From: Riptortus pedestris
Taxonomy: Eukaryota > Arthropoda > Insecta > Hemiptera > Alydidae
Length of the DNA: 64,000 bases
Direction of reading: 5' to 3'
Assembly: GCA_019009955.1 (NCBI GenBank)
Contig: CM032228.1
Span: 5,193,501-5,257,500 of the forward strand
The notes under the pieces were generated by a model. It had not been told where the DNA came from. It did not search any database and saw nothing but the letters and a program-made list of their open reading frames with translations. Position numbers and translations under genes: made by a program. Shown here one piece after another: positions 53,601 through 59,516 of this stretch (positions are counted from its first letter, which is position 1; each line of letters starts with the position of its first letter).

Positions 53601-56600
53601 CCGACGACTGAAAACCAAGGAAATAGCAGCGAGGTTGGGGTTTTCAAAAACAAGTGTTTTGAGGATCATCAAAGAACATTTGCTTATGAACAAGGTTAGT
53701 GCAAGATGGATTCCAAAAATTCTTTCAGCTCATCAAAAACAGGAACGAGTTCACTGCTGCAATGAGTTTTTACGCGAGTATAATGCCGACCCAAAGAATT
53801 TTTTGGACTCAATTGTAACTGGGGATGAGACAATGGTTCTATATTATGACCCACTCAGCAAAAGAGAGTCCATGGAATGGAGAAGCGCCTCCTTTAAAGG
53901 CAAAAGTCACGCAGTCAACAAAAAAGATAATGGCCACAATTTTTTGGGACTGTAAAGGAATACTATTGACAGATTTTAAAGAAAGGAATACCACAATGAA
54001 TGGTGAGTATTATGCAGCCCTACTTCACCGGTTACGAGACGCCATTAAAGAGAAGAGGCAAGGGAAGTTAAGCAGAGGCATCCGCCACCTTCATGACAAT
54101 TCCCCTGTCCACACAGCATTGATTTCCAAGGCCGCTGTGAAGGACTGTGGATTCTAGTGATTTCTACCTTTTCTCAAAATTAAAATCTGACCTTCATGGA
54201 AGGAAGGGTTGTAATAAATGTATTGAACTTAGAGGAGAATATATTGAAAAACAGTAAAACTAGTTTTTTTCTTTCACCTTTCCTTCTACCCCAGGCTGGA
54301 AACTTTTGGACCTTACTGCATACATATATATATATATATATTTCTGTTAATGCTATAGTGGTCACAATTTTTGTCCGATCAAACCAAACTTGATATTTAA
54401 ACATTTTATGTAAAAATGAAGATCAAGTTCGTTAATGGCTGAAATCAGACCAGTGCGAGGGGAGGTGTTAGAGGTGGAATTTCAAAAATTTGAAATATTT
54501 CCATTATTATACATCGGATCGTAGTTGTATTGAACCAATCTTATTGCACATTGAATGTACTATAAATATTATTATACACATTAATTTTCTATCAGGAATA
54601 TTAACCGAGGTATTTGCATTTTTTAGTTTTCAGCCATCAGAAACCCCCATTCTTACTCCTGCCACATAAGCAATACTCTGTTATACAATAAACCACTTTA
54701 TTCAGAGCTTAAATACCAAACATCGTTCTCACAAGAGAACTTTATTATATCAGATACATCAAATAGTTCTTGGTTTACTAAAATAAAAATTATTCTGATT
54801 CATTATAAATTACATAATTAGATATAGTAAATAGTTTTCAATAAATTTAATGTTATATTCAGACATATTTAAGTAATTATTTTTCATTCCGGTGAAGGAT
54901 ATTTCTATCTATTCAGCTGTGAGAGGATGGCTGACTTGTTTGTTTACAGTTCTGTAATTAAAATTGTCTGAAAGATTTCTCATTACCGGTTGTATTTATT
55001 CACTTAATATTCACAGGCAGTGTTATTGGTAATATTATGTACATTTATCTATTGTAAAACTTTAAATGGTAAATCTGCCTAGTTTACGCAGCCCCTGTGT
55101 GACGGAAGTTTTTTCTTTACCAGGTAAGTAATCACATAATTGTAAATCCAGTGAAAGTATTTATAATTATTGGGTACTTGAATTAGTTTTTTAGTGTTTT
55201 CTCAATGATGAGGCTACTAGTGGGGTTATCCAATTGATGATGAGGCTCCTCCTCTGCGTAGTCCTAATACCATTCGGCTTTGTTTTTAGTGCAAGTCATT
55301 CGGATGAAGCATAAATAACTAATTATTTTACTTTACCAAATGTCTGACTTTGTACTGTATAAAGGGTTTTTGTGAGGAGTTCTTTTTCATTACTTTAACA
55401 TGAAGAAAAGCACCGCTAAAAGTTATTGTATTTTAGTGGATGTTTACGGTGGGCATCTACCTGAGCAAACGTGTCAGAAGTGGTTTGCTAGGTTTAAAAG
55501 GCCATCACACAGGGTCTGTATAAACTAAGCAGGTTTCCCAAGGGAAGTTTTACAATAGATAATCTCATACTGGTAACACAACACCACCGGAAATATTACG
55601 CTAATGAGAAATCATTCAGTAAATTTGTATAACCTCCCAACGGAAAGCATCTGAATTGTAACCAAACAGGTCTGCTAACCACTCAGACCTGAACAGATAG
55701 ATAAAAATATTCTAACTAGATAAAAAGTTCCAAGAACTTAAGACAGGAGAGGGGATCAACAGAACATATTTACACGTATGTTGTACAATAAAGGTCTCTT
55801 AAAACAAGATTTGGTATTTAAGCTTCAAACAAAGTAGTTTATTATATAACAGTGTATTGTTTATGTGACATGAATAGAAATAGGGGTTTACTGAAGGTTG
55901 AAAACTGAAAAATGCAAATATCTCGGTTAATATTCAAGAGAGTAAATGATGTGCAATAATTATAGTACATCTAATTTACAATAAGATTAGTTCTATACAA
56001 TTTTTCGATTTGACGTGTAGTAACGGAGATACTTCAAATTTTTGAAAATCCCTCCTCTAAACCCCCGCCCACCCACTGGCCCGGTTTTAGCCGTTAACGA
56101 ACTTAATCTTCATTTTTACATAAAACTTTAAATATCGAGTTTGGTAACGATCTGCCAACAATTGTACCCACCAGAGTGTTATCAGAATAATATATATAGT
56201 TGTATATATGCATATAAAATTTTGAATGGATCTCATTTTCATTAAAATCCTGGGTAGGATTGAAGAAATTGTTCAAAAATCCCATTATGAGTACAACCCT
56301 CAATAGTTGATTCCCTTAAGGGAAATCTGCTAAAAAGGGTGATATTGAGCTCGAAGACAAGGAACAACCTGGGCAGCAAGAGAAATTTGAAGAGGAAGAA
56401 TTAGCTACTAATGATGGATATTAGTGGTTAACGATGGACAGTCCTTTGAATAAAATATTTAAGACCATTTTTGTAAAATAAAATTCAAATTTCAAGAAAT
56501 AAGATTGCTACAAATAAATTCAAATACACAATATAGAAATTATTATGAGAAATTATAAACTGGAAAGAAAATTAGAATATTTTGGATGTTAATAATCCAG

Positions 56601-59132
56601 TTGACAATTAAATATATGTCATACTATAAAATTAGCTAATTCCTCTCAGCTTAAATTAGCAGTGTTCCACCAGGGAAGGAGTTATTAAATATGATTTCAG
56701 AAATGACTATAAATATATCATGAGTATAAAAAAATTGTTTTACCATGCTTTCCTTGCTTCTGTTTTTCATGTTCTTTCAAGTCTTCTGGAGGAATTCCTT
56801 CCATTCCATAAATTTCAATTTCAATATTGGATCTAGTTGGCATAGAGTTCGGAACTTTGTCAATTGCTTCTTTATGGACCTTTAAAAAAAAGGAAAAAAA
56901 TTTGTATGTATGTATGTATATATATTATCAATGTATCAATATACTACTAAGTGAATTACAAAAAAATAGCTGGCATGTTTGTTGCAATAGGCAGATTAAC
57001 AATTTAATGTTATTAGTAAATATTTAGGCAAACCCTACATTCAACACTTTATCCCATTTCTGAAACAAAACTTTAGCAAACACTGACAATCATAGATAAG
57101 CTTCACACAATTAATTTGAACAACTCCCAAGTAGGATCGATGGACATTTGAAGAAAATTTTCGAAAATTGCATCATTACGACACCTCAATAGCTGATTTC
57201 TCCTAAGGGAAATCTGCTAAAAGTAATCTTTCCGAAGCTATTGCCAGCCCGTAGTCCCTTATAGAAAATTCTGTCAGACAGGTGCTGCATAAACTAAAAA
57301 GATTTGCCACGAGCTGCAACCCTACTCTCAATGATCTCGACCCACCCGTCTATTCTCTATTTCTCCCCTAGTAAAGAACCCCGTGCAAATAGGAATTAAA
57401 ATTGAGGCTGAACACAAGATGTTTTGTGACTGAAATCTTTAAAGTGAAAATGAGATGATTAGAAATGGAAGTTTACTAAAAAGCCTGAAGCCAAGGTAGT
57501 ACAAATAACTTTGTTAATAGTACAAAAAAACTTCCATTAAACATTAAGTTGTAGGAAATAAAATTTTCAAAAAGACTGGTTATATTGAAATTTTTGTTAC
57601 TAACAGAGATATTTGGCATTGTCAACCTCCCCCCTCCCTTTTACTCAGATTGTTTTCAGCCATTCACTAATATAATCTACAATTTTACACAAAAAGCTTA
57701 AAAATCAGTTATGGTATTTAAAAAATAAAAATAATTTAATTTATAAATAAAATATATAACACTAAACACATTTGTATATATATCTCACAGAGTTAAAGTT
57801 CACTAAAACCAATATTGGGAATTTAAACTAGGAATAAAACGTTTCATACTAAATCAGCTAATTGTTAAGATGATATTGGGAGGGGGGGCGGCGGAGTCTG
57901 CTGAAGGCTGAAAATGTAAATTTACATAGTTCATAGAGGGAGTGTATACAACATTATTTAGAGAAAATACAACACGATTACTCTGATACAACTATTTTCC
58001 TTGCCAAATAATAATAACAGCCATGATTAGTATTGTTGATCCCCCCCCATTTCATTGTTTTGAATGGACCTCATTTTCATCATCTTCTGACTATGGTTGG
58101 TTGATAAATCGTATTATGAGTAAAACTCAATAGTTGCTAAAAATACAAACAACTTGGTTAATTCAACTTGTAGAGTCTACATTATAAAGCTTAATATAGA
58201 TTTATGTGATTCATTAACTCAGTACTATAATGAAAAATGCTGAAAAGTTAGCCGACCTTGGGACAGAAGATGACTTAAGGTTCGAAAGGACACAGAACTG
58301 ATATCTATACCTATTAGGTGCTCACCACAGTCTGAATGCAAAATTCTTTAAGCAATAATCTTACTGTAAGTAAATGTATTCTTTGTCCCTAAGGTAAAAG
58401 GCCTTATACTTCAGATATTTACAAGCACACAAAGAGGATTAGTTTCATAAATAAATAAAACATTATCCATAAAATAGAGCACTCCATAGGAATTGAAAAA
58501 ACGAATAGTTAGAATTCCTAATGAAGTATATATAAACAGATCTCGATTATATAATTAAAACTGGAAATGAAGTGGTTTAGCTAGAGTTAAAAATGGAAAA
58601 AAAGTTTATCAAAGGAATGAAGTTGAGACTAAAGAAACAAAATATGTTATATACTAAAAGGAATCATGAGAATAAGAGAGCGATTTCCTAAACATTAAAT
58701 AGCAAGGATGTTAAAACCATGTTTTCAGTAATTACTTGTACTACATAAGAGTTTGTGCATCTAAGAAAGCTCCCTAGTATTGATAAGCTATGAATACTAT
58801 TACACTACTAAATATAATATACAATAGAAAGATCTATTTTTACCTGCATACAGTGTATTGACAGCCCAGGACCAGTATACAACTTTTTATGGCATATATG
58901 GCACTTGAAATGTTTAGCTTTTTGGTGTTGAATCAGGATTTTTTCATCATCAAATTCTCTGTTACAATACCTAGTAAATATTATTAAGGAAAAATAAAAG
59001 TATAATAACACAGTTAAAACAGATAGTGAAATAAAATGAATCATTAAGGTAAATTAACTAGGATCGAGCCGACGAAAACAATAAAGGATACCAGCACCAT
59101 GGTTTGGATTGCTTCTTCTTCTTTCTACCCAT
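19736..59132 (-). CDS. BuGZ: BuGZ / ZNF207 homologue, ten coding exons, complete
   Basis: Spliced minus-strand gene of 408 residues. Exons: 59132-59092, 58970-58844, 56879-56744, 52985-52814, 51734-51641, 49405-49311, 46168-46033, 43610-43473, 42261-42078, 19839-19736; every intron is GT-AG and the frame is continuous (1227 nt with stop). The N-terminus has the family signature [12 protein letters not shown] and two C2H2 fingers (C13/C16/H29/H34 and C37/C40/H53/H58), then the block [11 protein letters not shown]. The middle and C-terminus are Pro/Gly/Met-rich and low complexity, with KPLFPS (181-186) and KPTFPAY (215-221). The GLEBS motif is [11 protein letters not shown] (257-267) plus [11 protein letters not shown] (268-278). 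In the known family the GLEBS motif binds and stabilises Bub3, the N-terminus binds microtubules, and the low-complexity part drives coacervation in spindle assembly and kinetochore attachment. Human ZNF207 is somewhat longer (about 480 residues). Identity is very secure; UTR ends are not visible. Confidence 0.95.
19840..22650. other. BuGZ intron 9, first part
   Basis: Intronic AT-rich DNA. It contains a (TA)n tract at about 21467-21500 and two tandem copies of a ~46-bp unit with CTAAGTAACCTAATAATTTATACTT at about 21578-21650. Nothing else was recognised. Confidence 0.5.
22655..23250 (+). repeat. 47-bp minisatellite, about 12-13 units
   Basis: Tandem units built on GTCAAATCATCCTCCCCCAG then CTAAGCCAATAAAGACTTCC and AAGTGGT; period 47 bp, best conserved at 22870-23100. 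Units near the left contain C runs of 8-12, and the outer units are diverged (ACCTCCAAGTGGA, CCCAAGGGTG variants). Located in BuGZ intron 9. Confidence 0.9.
24010..24215 (-). repeat. tRNA-like SINE copy
   Basis: Read on the minus strand: a possible A box near TGGTCTTAATCCCAATTGG, a B-box-like GAGTTCGATTTTTGCC about 35 bases later, then a body with CTTAGTCCCACTCTGGCTAG and CTGTAGATAACCTGTCC, and an (AAT)n tail. The body recurs at 41490-41610. Box A is weak. 24216-25257 shows nothing recognised. Confidence 0.5.
25258..26279 (+). mobile_element. Tc1/mariner-superfamily element (DUF4817 type), defective
   Basis: Terminal inverted repeats of about 30 bp: CAGGGTGCAGCACAGAAACT at the left, inverted as AGTTTCTGTGCCACGCCCTG at the right with few mismatches. 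Each end is flanked by a TA duplication (25256-25257 and 26280-26281). Length is 1022 bp, about 300 bp short of what the encoded protein family needs. It sits in BuGZ intron 9. Confidence 0.85.
25392..26168 (+). pseudogene. DUF4817-type DDE transposase, broken
   Basis: Starts [11 protein letters not shown], the helix-turn-helix N-terminus of this insect transposase family, but codon 12 is a stop. The frame then reads [16 protein letters not shown] and [18 protein letters not shown] frameshift follows near 25650, after which [20 protein letters not shown] reads in another frame. At about 25800-25815 the N-terminal half joins straight to [12 protein letters not shown], so the middle of the catalytic domain with the first catalytic Asp is deleted. 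The end is intact ([12 protein letters not shown]...; TAA at 26168). Clearly inactive. Confidence 0.85.
26714..27670 (+). mobile_element. HINE-like family A, best full-length copy
   Basis: Left end AGCAGATTCCCC with the palindromic CCCTTAAGGG; then GTACTCATGACGTGATTCTTG, a (TA)n tract (26833-26860), GCTCTAGCGGTCGC, a G-rich tract and a long right half. Near the right end GGAAAATCTGCT (27630-27641) inverts the left end, followed by the hairpin ACGCAG-CCC-CTGCGT (27648-27662) and GACGGGC, then T's. Subterminal inverted repeats, a central microsatellite and a 3' hairpin between T-rich flanks match Helentron-derived HINE/DINE elements. Family assignment is inferred from architecture only. Confidence 0.6.
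27671..30600. other. BuGZ intron 9, unrecognised stretch
   Basis: T-rich near 27680-27880, otherwise plain AT-rich intronic DNA. No repeat family, gene or RNA was recognised. Confidence 0.45.
30616..31585 (+). mobile_element. second Penelope-like element remnant with short inverted arms
   Basis: Arms of about 60 bp at 30616-30677 and 31524-31585 are inverted copies (AATGATACTGTTGTCATA..GACGGTCGTCGCTGGCT-like). They enclose a GIY-YIG coding fragment in plus orientation. The layout is the same as at 11356-12350, but neither arms nor protein match that element closely, so this is a different PLE lineage. Confidence 0.65.
30735..31130 (+). pseudogene. Penelope-like element GIY-YIG endonuclease fragment
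   Basis: Frame reads [20 protein letters not shown], the GIY-YIG core (GVY...YIG), then RLKTR, a stop codon at 30813-30815, and [13 protein letters not shown]. It goes on to a C-terminal part with [20 protein letters not shown] and ends TAG at 31130. GIY-YIG domains of this kind follow the reverse transcriptase in Penelope-like retroelements; no reverse transcriptase was seen upstream. In-frame coding begins at about 30693. The single stop in an otherwise open 132-codon frame suggests a fairly young loss. Confidence 0.8.
31600..34985. other. BuGZ intron 9, includes a fold-back sequence
   Basis: AT-rich intronic DNA. At about 32905-33055 imperfect inverted arms (CATCATTCTAATTATAAAGC..GTTACTCC and GGAGTAAC..TAGTTAGGATGATG) surround a short loop, a small fold-back element. 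No coding sequence was recognised in the rest. Confidence 0.45.
34990..35400 (+). pseudogene. decayed copy of a repeated arthropod ORF of unknown function
   Basis: Frame pieces read [19 protein letters not shown] (about 35039-35095), then [20 protein letters not shown] and [20 protein letters not shown] (about 35165-35280). After a frameshift comes [20 protein letters not shown], then MEKR-stop-QGRW. I recognise this order (FDGPQIR..., LGCNMS..HFLHSHL, GERFHQ...MEKRYQGRW..MADYCW) from a high-copy ORF in many arthropod genomes, presumably a transposon gene; its function is unknown to me. At least two stops or frameshifts. Its 3' end runs into the 53-bp minisatellite. Confidence 0.6.
35365..38155 (+). 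repeat. 53-bp minisatellite, about 52 units, derived from a coding sequence
   Basis: Near-identical tandem units built on GCTAGCAAGGAAGATGGGAT, AGCCAGATGATGGCAGGTTA and CTGCTGGAGGAGC; period 53 bp. The first unit continues in frame from the decayed ORF upstream and translates [16 protein letters not shown], the family QGRW..MMADYCW block. Most units differ by 0-3 bases (GAGCGC / GAGTTC / GAGCAC). A disturbed zone at 37100-37580 has indels and partial units, flanked by regular units. The unit is not a multiple of three, so there is no repeat protein; a 108-residue minus-strand ORF in the disturbed zone is a by-product. Confidence 0.95.
38270..38764 (+). mobile_element. hAT element 3' end with transposase C-terminal remnant
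   Basis: From 38424 the frame reads [20 protein letters not shown] then [15 protein letters not shown], the hAT C-terminal pattern also present at 1-210 in reverse. About 200 bp later GCGGCCCGGCCCGC and GTTGCACACACCTG (ending 38764) give the typical hAT terminus (inverted: CAGGTGTGTGCAAC). The 5' part is missing; it sits behind the minisatellite. Sequence 38765-39270 shows nothing recognised. Confidence 0.65.
39273..39502. mobile_element. 230-bp mariner-type MITE
   Basis: Inverted ends CAGGGTCTTTCAAAAAGAAT..GAACCGATTTCA and TGAAATCAGTTC..ATTCTTTTTGAATGACCCTG, over 30 bp long. TA flanks at 39271-39272 and 39503-39504 are the Tc1/mariner target duplication. No coding sequence; an internally deleted derivative of a CAGGGT-ended element, related in type to that at 25258. 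Confidence 0.9.
39505..42077. other. BuGZ intron 9, last part
   Basis: AT-rich intronic DNA. The only recognised item is a SINE body at 41490-41610; the rest holds neither repeats nor coding sequence that I could identify. Confidence 0.45.
41490..41610 (+). repeat. SINE body fragment
   Basis: Shares AAATAAAATCCCTTGTCCCA, CCTGGCTAGAAAA and AACCTGTAGATAACCTGT with the SINE-like copy at 24010-24215, in opposite orientation. The tRNA-like head is not evident here. Confidence 0.45.
42078..42261 (-). CDS. BuGZ: BuGZ exon 9 (Met/Pro-rich C-terminal region)
   Basis: 184 nt starting [13 protein letters not shown] and ending HPQMQIHPG. The start at 42261 follows GGTTAG; it is chosen because exon 8 ends in phase 0. 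The AG nearest the MGVGV codons (near 42241) would put the exon out of frame. The donor is CCAG|GTGAGC. The start is inferred from phase, not homology. Confidence 0.85.
42440..42545 (+). repeat. Penelope-like arm fragment in BuGZ intron 8
   Basis: Similar to the region around the right arm of the PLE at 30616-31585: ATCGAAAGCACAAT then CAGCTG and a GGCCAG block in the same order (compare about 31503-31560). No coding part. It ends next to the LTR-like motif at 42545. Confidence 0.4.
42545..42590 (+). repeat. LTR-end-like motif (first copy)
   Basis: TTTTTACAGCTTCCACAGCC and TATTGCCGTAGCCAG closely match 50505-50550 (TTTTACAGCTCCCACTGCCT and ATTGCCGCAGCCAG). A dispersed end sequence, probably of one LTR family. 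42600-43470 in intron 8 shows nothing else. Confidence 0.4.
43473..43610 (-). CDS. BuGZ: BuGZ exon 8 (second half of GLEBS motif)
   Basis: 138 nt starting [11 protein letters not shown], the second half of the GLEBS motif with the conserved Glu pair and the LPKYQ end. A Pro/Thr/Ser-rich tail follows, ending PSE. The acceptor is TTTGCAG and the donor GAA|GTAACT. Phase 0 at both ends. Confidence 0.93.
43790..44195 (+). repeat. LTR-like promoter fragment with 28-bp tandem repeats
   Basis: A TATA box CTATAAAAG (43862-43870) is followed about 35-45 bp later by TCAGT, an arthropod initiator, then AATAAA near 43943. This compact order is typical of an LTR. At 43963-44188 about eight units of AGTGCCGTGTTTATGTAAAG..AGCAGTGC (28 bp, one shortened) extend it. 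No retrotransposon coding part is adjacent. Located in BuGZ intron 7. Confidence 0.5.
44395..44825 (-). repeat. HINE-like family A copy in BuGZ intron 7
   Basis: Reverse orientation: TGCAATAAGATTGGTTCTAT, CCGTTAACGAACATGATC, GCCAGAGCGGTAACAG, a long (TA)n/(TG)n tract (44634-44700), then GGATCGATAGACATTTGAAG and the left-end palindrome TTTCCCCTAAGGGAAATC, ending GGTAAAA. The right end is absent. Confidence 0.7.
44826..46032. other. BuGZ intron 7, remainder
   Basis: AT-rich intronic DNA between the HINE-like copy and exon 7. It includes a poly-C tract near 45795. Nothing recognised. Confidence 0.4.
46033..46168 (-). CDS. BuGZ: BuGZ exon 7 (first half of GLEBS motif)
   Basis: 136 nt. A Ser/Asn/Gly-rich stretch leads into [12 protein letters not shown] at residues 256-267, the first half of the Bub3-binding GLEBS motif. 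The acceptor is TTACAG and the donor CTC|GTAAGT. The motif is split exactly between exons 7 and 8 in phase 0. Confidence 0.94.
47083..48385. mobile_element. inverted-repeat element in BuGZ intron 6
   Basis: TATAGTTGGA and TTCATAAGACGTGAGACAGT (47083-47130) recur inverted at 48345-48380 (ACTGTCTCACGTCTCATGAA, TCCAACTATA). Between them: TATCG-rich sequence (47385-47435), CACCATCCCTAG (hAT-terminus-like, 47496-47507) and a degenerate AT-rich tandem array with TTATCTGTAAGTTT (about 47750-47965). No coding sequence. Class uncertain, possibly a composite of hAT-type MITEs. Confidence 0.45.
49311..49405 (-). CDS. BuGZ: BuGZ exon 6 (Thr-rich, KPTFPAY motif)
   Basis: 95 nt coding a Thr/Ser-rich linker with a run of five Thr, then KPTFPAY, a motif shared with vertebrate ZNF207. 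The acceptor is TTTCAG|GC and the donor AG|GTCTGT. It ends two bases into a Ser codon. Confidence 0.92.
49930..50555 (+). repeat. candidate solo LTR in BuGZ intron 5
   Basis: CTATAAAAGG (50147-50156) is followed about 50 bp later by TTCAGTGCA, then about 300 bp to an end motif TTTTACAGCTCCCACTGCCT..GCCGCAGCCAG, which recurs at 42545-42590. This looks like U3-R-U5 of one LTR. The left boundary and target duplication could not be fixed, and no internal coding region is present. Confidence 0.4.
51177..51320 (+). pseudogene. decayed 3' end of a non-LTR retrotransposon ORF
   Basis: The frame reads RGRPSKE, stop, [18 protein letters not shown], stop, [20 protein letters not shown] and TAG. RGRP followed by a short Trp-containing tail is typical of the C-terminus of reverse-transcriptase polyproteins of LINE-like elements. 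Two in-frame stops show it is dead. Only the last ~48 codons are left, in BuGZ intron 5. Confidence 0.4.
51641..51734 (-). CDS. BuGZ: BuGZ exon 5 (KPLFPS motif)
   Basis: 94 nt coding a [19 protein letters not shown] stretch and [10 protein letters not shown]. The KPLFPS motif recurs in vertebrate ZNF207. The acceptor is ATGCAG and the donor GTAAGT is consensus. Confidence 0.92.
51900..52540 (-). repeat. dispersed repeat family B, copy 3
   Basis: Reverse orientation: tail CTAAACCACTGAACCGAATT..TTATAAAACTTGGTATG first, then two internal units about 290 bp apart (AAAAGTTGTTTATTTTGTTA near 52102; TCTTCTTTTGTTATTTAGAG near 52395). The head ACTAGCT end was not found. In BuGZ intron 4. Confidence 0.6.
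52814..52985 (-). CDS. BuGZ: BuGZ exon 4 (Ser/acidic then Met/Pro-rich)
   Basis: 172 nt. It begins [18 protein letters not shown], a likely nuclear-localisation-like acidic/basic patch, and continues into a Met/Pro/Gly-rich stretch ([18 protein letters not shown]). The acceptor is TGCAG|GTAGAG and the donor GG|GTATGC. The frame joins exon 3 in phase 1 and exon 5 in phase 2. Confidence 0.92.
53185..54322 (+). mobile_element. mariner element, nested, defective
   Basis: Terminal repeats of about 28 bp: AGTAAGGTCCATAAGTTTCC at the left and, inverted, GGAAACTTTTGGACCTTACT at the right, both against TA-rich flanks inside the (TA)n tract of a HINE-like repeat. Length about 1.1 kb. Being nested, it is younger than its host repeat. 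Confidence 0.85.
53353..54235 (+). pseudogene. mariner transposase (DDD type), frameshifted
   Basis: ATG at 53353 opens about 200 codons: an N-terminal HTH part ([47 protein letters not shown]) and the first catalytic motif [15 protein letters not shown] frameshift near 53890-53940 moves coding to another frame: [16 protein letters not shown], then the second catalytic motif HDNSPVHTA. At about 54153 a deletion removes the segment that normally precedes the third Asp; [18 protein letters not shown] continues in yet another frame. Clearly inactive. The subfamily resembles SETMAR/irritans-type mariners. Confidence 0.85.
55495..56336 (-). mobile_element. HINE-like family A, near full-length reverse copy
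   Basis: Begins with the inverted right end (CCATCACACAGGGTCTGTAT, AAACTAAGCAGG), then the core with AATATCTCGGTTAATATTC and GTTTTAGCCGTTAACGAACT, a short TA tract near 56190, and the left-end palindrome TTCCCTTAAGGGAAATCTGC followed by TAAAA. BuGZ intron 3. Confidence 0.65.
56744..56879 (-). CDS. BuGZ: BuGZ exon 3 (post-finger conserved block)
   Basis: 136 nt coding residues 57-101. It starts [10 protein letters not shown] and includes [16 protein letters not shown], the most conserved block after the fingers in ZNF207 proteins. It ends in a short charged [11 protein letters not shown] stretch. The acceptor follows a T-rich tract; the donor is G|GTAAAA. Confidence 0.94.
57130..57225 (-). 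repeat. HINE-like family A, left end
   Basis: AGTAGGATCGATGGACATTT, GAAGAAAATTTTCG, CTCAATAGCTGATTTC and TCCTAAGGGAAATCTGCTAA. A right-end-like piece (GACAGGTGCTGCATAAACT) lies just after at about 57275. BuGZ intron 2. Confidence 0.6.
57490..58145 (-). repeat. HINE-like family A, degraded copies
   Basis: Two degraded reverse-oriented stretches: 57490-57720 (ACTGGTTATATTGAAATTTT, poly-C tract, GTTTTCAGCCATTCACTAAT) and 57880-58145 (CTGCTGAAGGCTGAAAATG, TTTTGAATGGACCTCATTTT, CAATAGTTGCTAAAA). Ends are incomplete. The rest of intron 2 (58146-58843) shows nothing recognised. Confidence 0.5.
58844..58970 (-). CDS. BuGZ: BuGZ exon 2 (both C2H2 zinc fingers)
   Basis: 127 nt. The acceptor TTTACTAG precedes the exon and the donor is CAG|GTAAAA. 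It codes residues 14-56 with C16, H29, H34 of finger 1 and C37, C40, H53 of finger 2. The fourth ligand of finger 2, H58, lies in exon 3. Phase 0 at its end. Confidence 0.95.
59092..59132 (-). CDS. BuGZ: BuGZ exon 1 (start codon, basic N-terminus)
   Basis: 41 nt from the ATG through [14 protein letters not shown], ending two bases into the Trp14 codon. The donor GTATCC starts at 59091. This start is chosen because the [15 protein letters not shown] start is conserved in the family. Intron 1 is only about 120 bp. Confidence 0.93.
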
Positions 59133-59516
59133 TTTTGAGAAAGTAGTATAAAATATAGGCGAGAGTAATAAAATAAAGGATTTGCGGACTTGTAAAGCGA
59201 ACAACAACGATATACTTAACCCCAAATTACCAGTTCTTAATGGCTACCAACATCGTCGCCATTTTACAATGCCACTAATTCAATAAGAAATTATCTGATT
59301 CTGAAATAGCGAAAAAATAGGACGAATTTTTTTATTTGTGGATGAAAAAAATGTAGATTTTAATTCGGCTAAGACTGTCGTAAAAATGATTCATTCGATT
59401 TAATTGTTGCGAATCAAGAATGCATTGTCGAACAGCTGATTGAAAGCTGTGCTCAAAAGTGGGCTGGGCCTTTTTTGATCGAGTCGGGTTTGATGTGTTA
59501 GGACAACTTGTAAGAA
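59133..59516. promoter_or_regulatory. shared divergent promoter of BuGZ and the V-ATPase c'' gene
   Basis: The two start codons lie 384 bp apart on opposite strands, so both promoters and 5'UTRs should fit here. On the minus strand AAAATGGCGACGATG (59250-59265) resembles the YY1/TISU-type ATGGCG element of housekeeping promoters. Its ATG opens an 11-codon reading frame ending before the BuGZ start, a potential uORF if transcription begins upstream. A CAGCTG E-box lies near 59434. No clear TATA box was seen. Confidence 0.6.

Larger units (their letters stand above)
53078..55112 (+). mobile_element. HINE-like family A copy interrupted by a mariner
   Basis: The left part 53078-53184 (GCTATTGTGGTTGTACTC, GTCCATCAAGCCTGCCCAGG, GGGCCGTTCAAAATTTTATA) and the right part 54323-55112 are one family copy split by the mariner. 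The right part has GCTATAGTGGTCACAATTTTTG, the core, GGTAAATCTGCC, then the hairpin region ACGCAGCCCCTGTGT and GACGGAAGTTTTTT. BuGZ intron 3. The next copy (55495-56336) faces it tail to tail. Confidence 0.65.

Noticed and set aside
53328..53693. Minus-strand 121-residue ORF
   Set aside because: Antisense of the mariner transposase frame.
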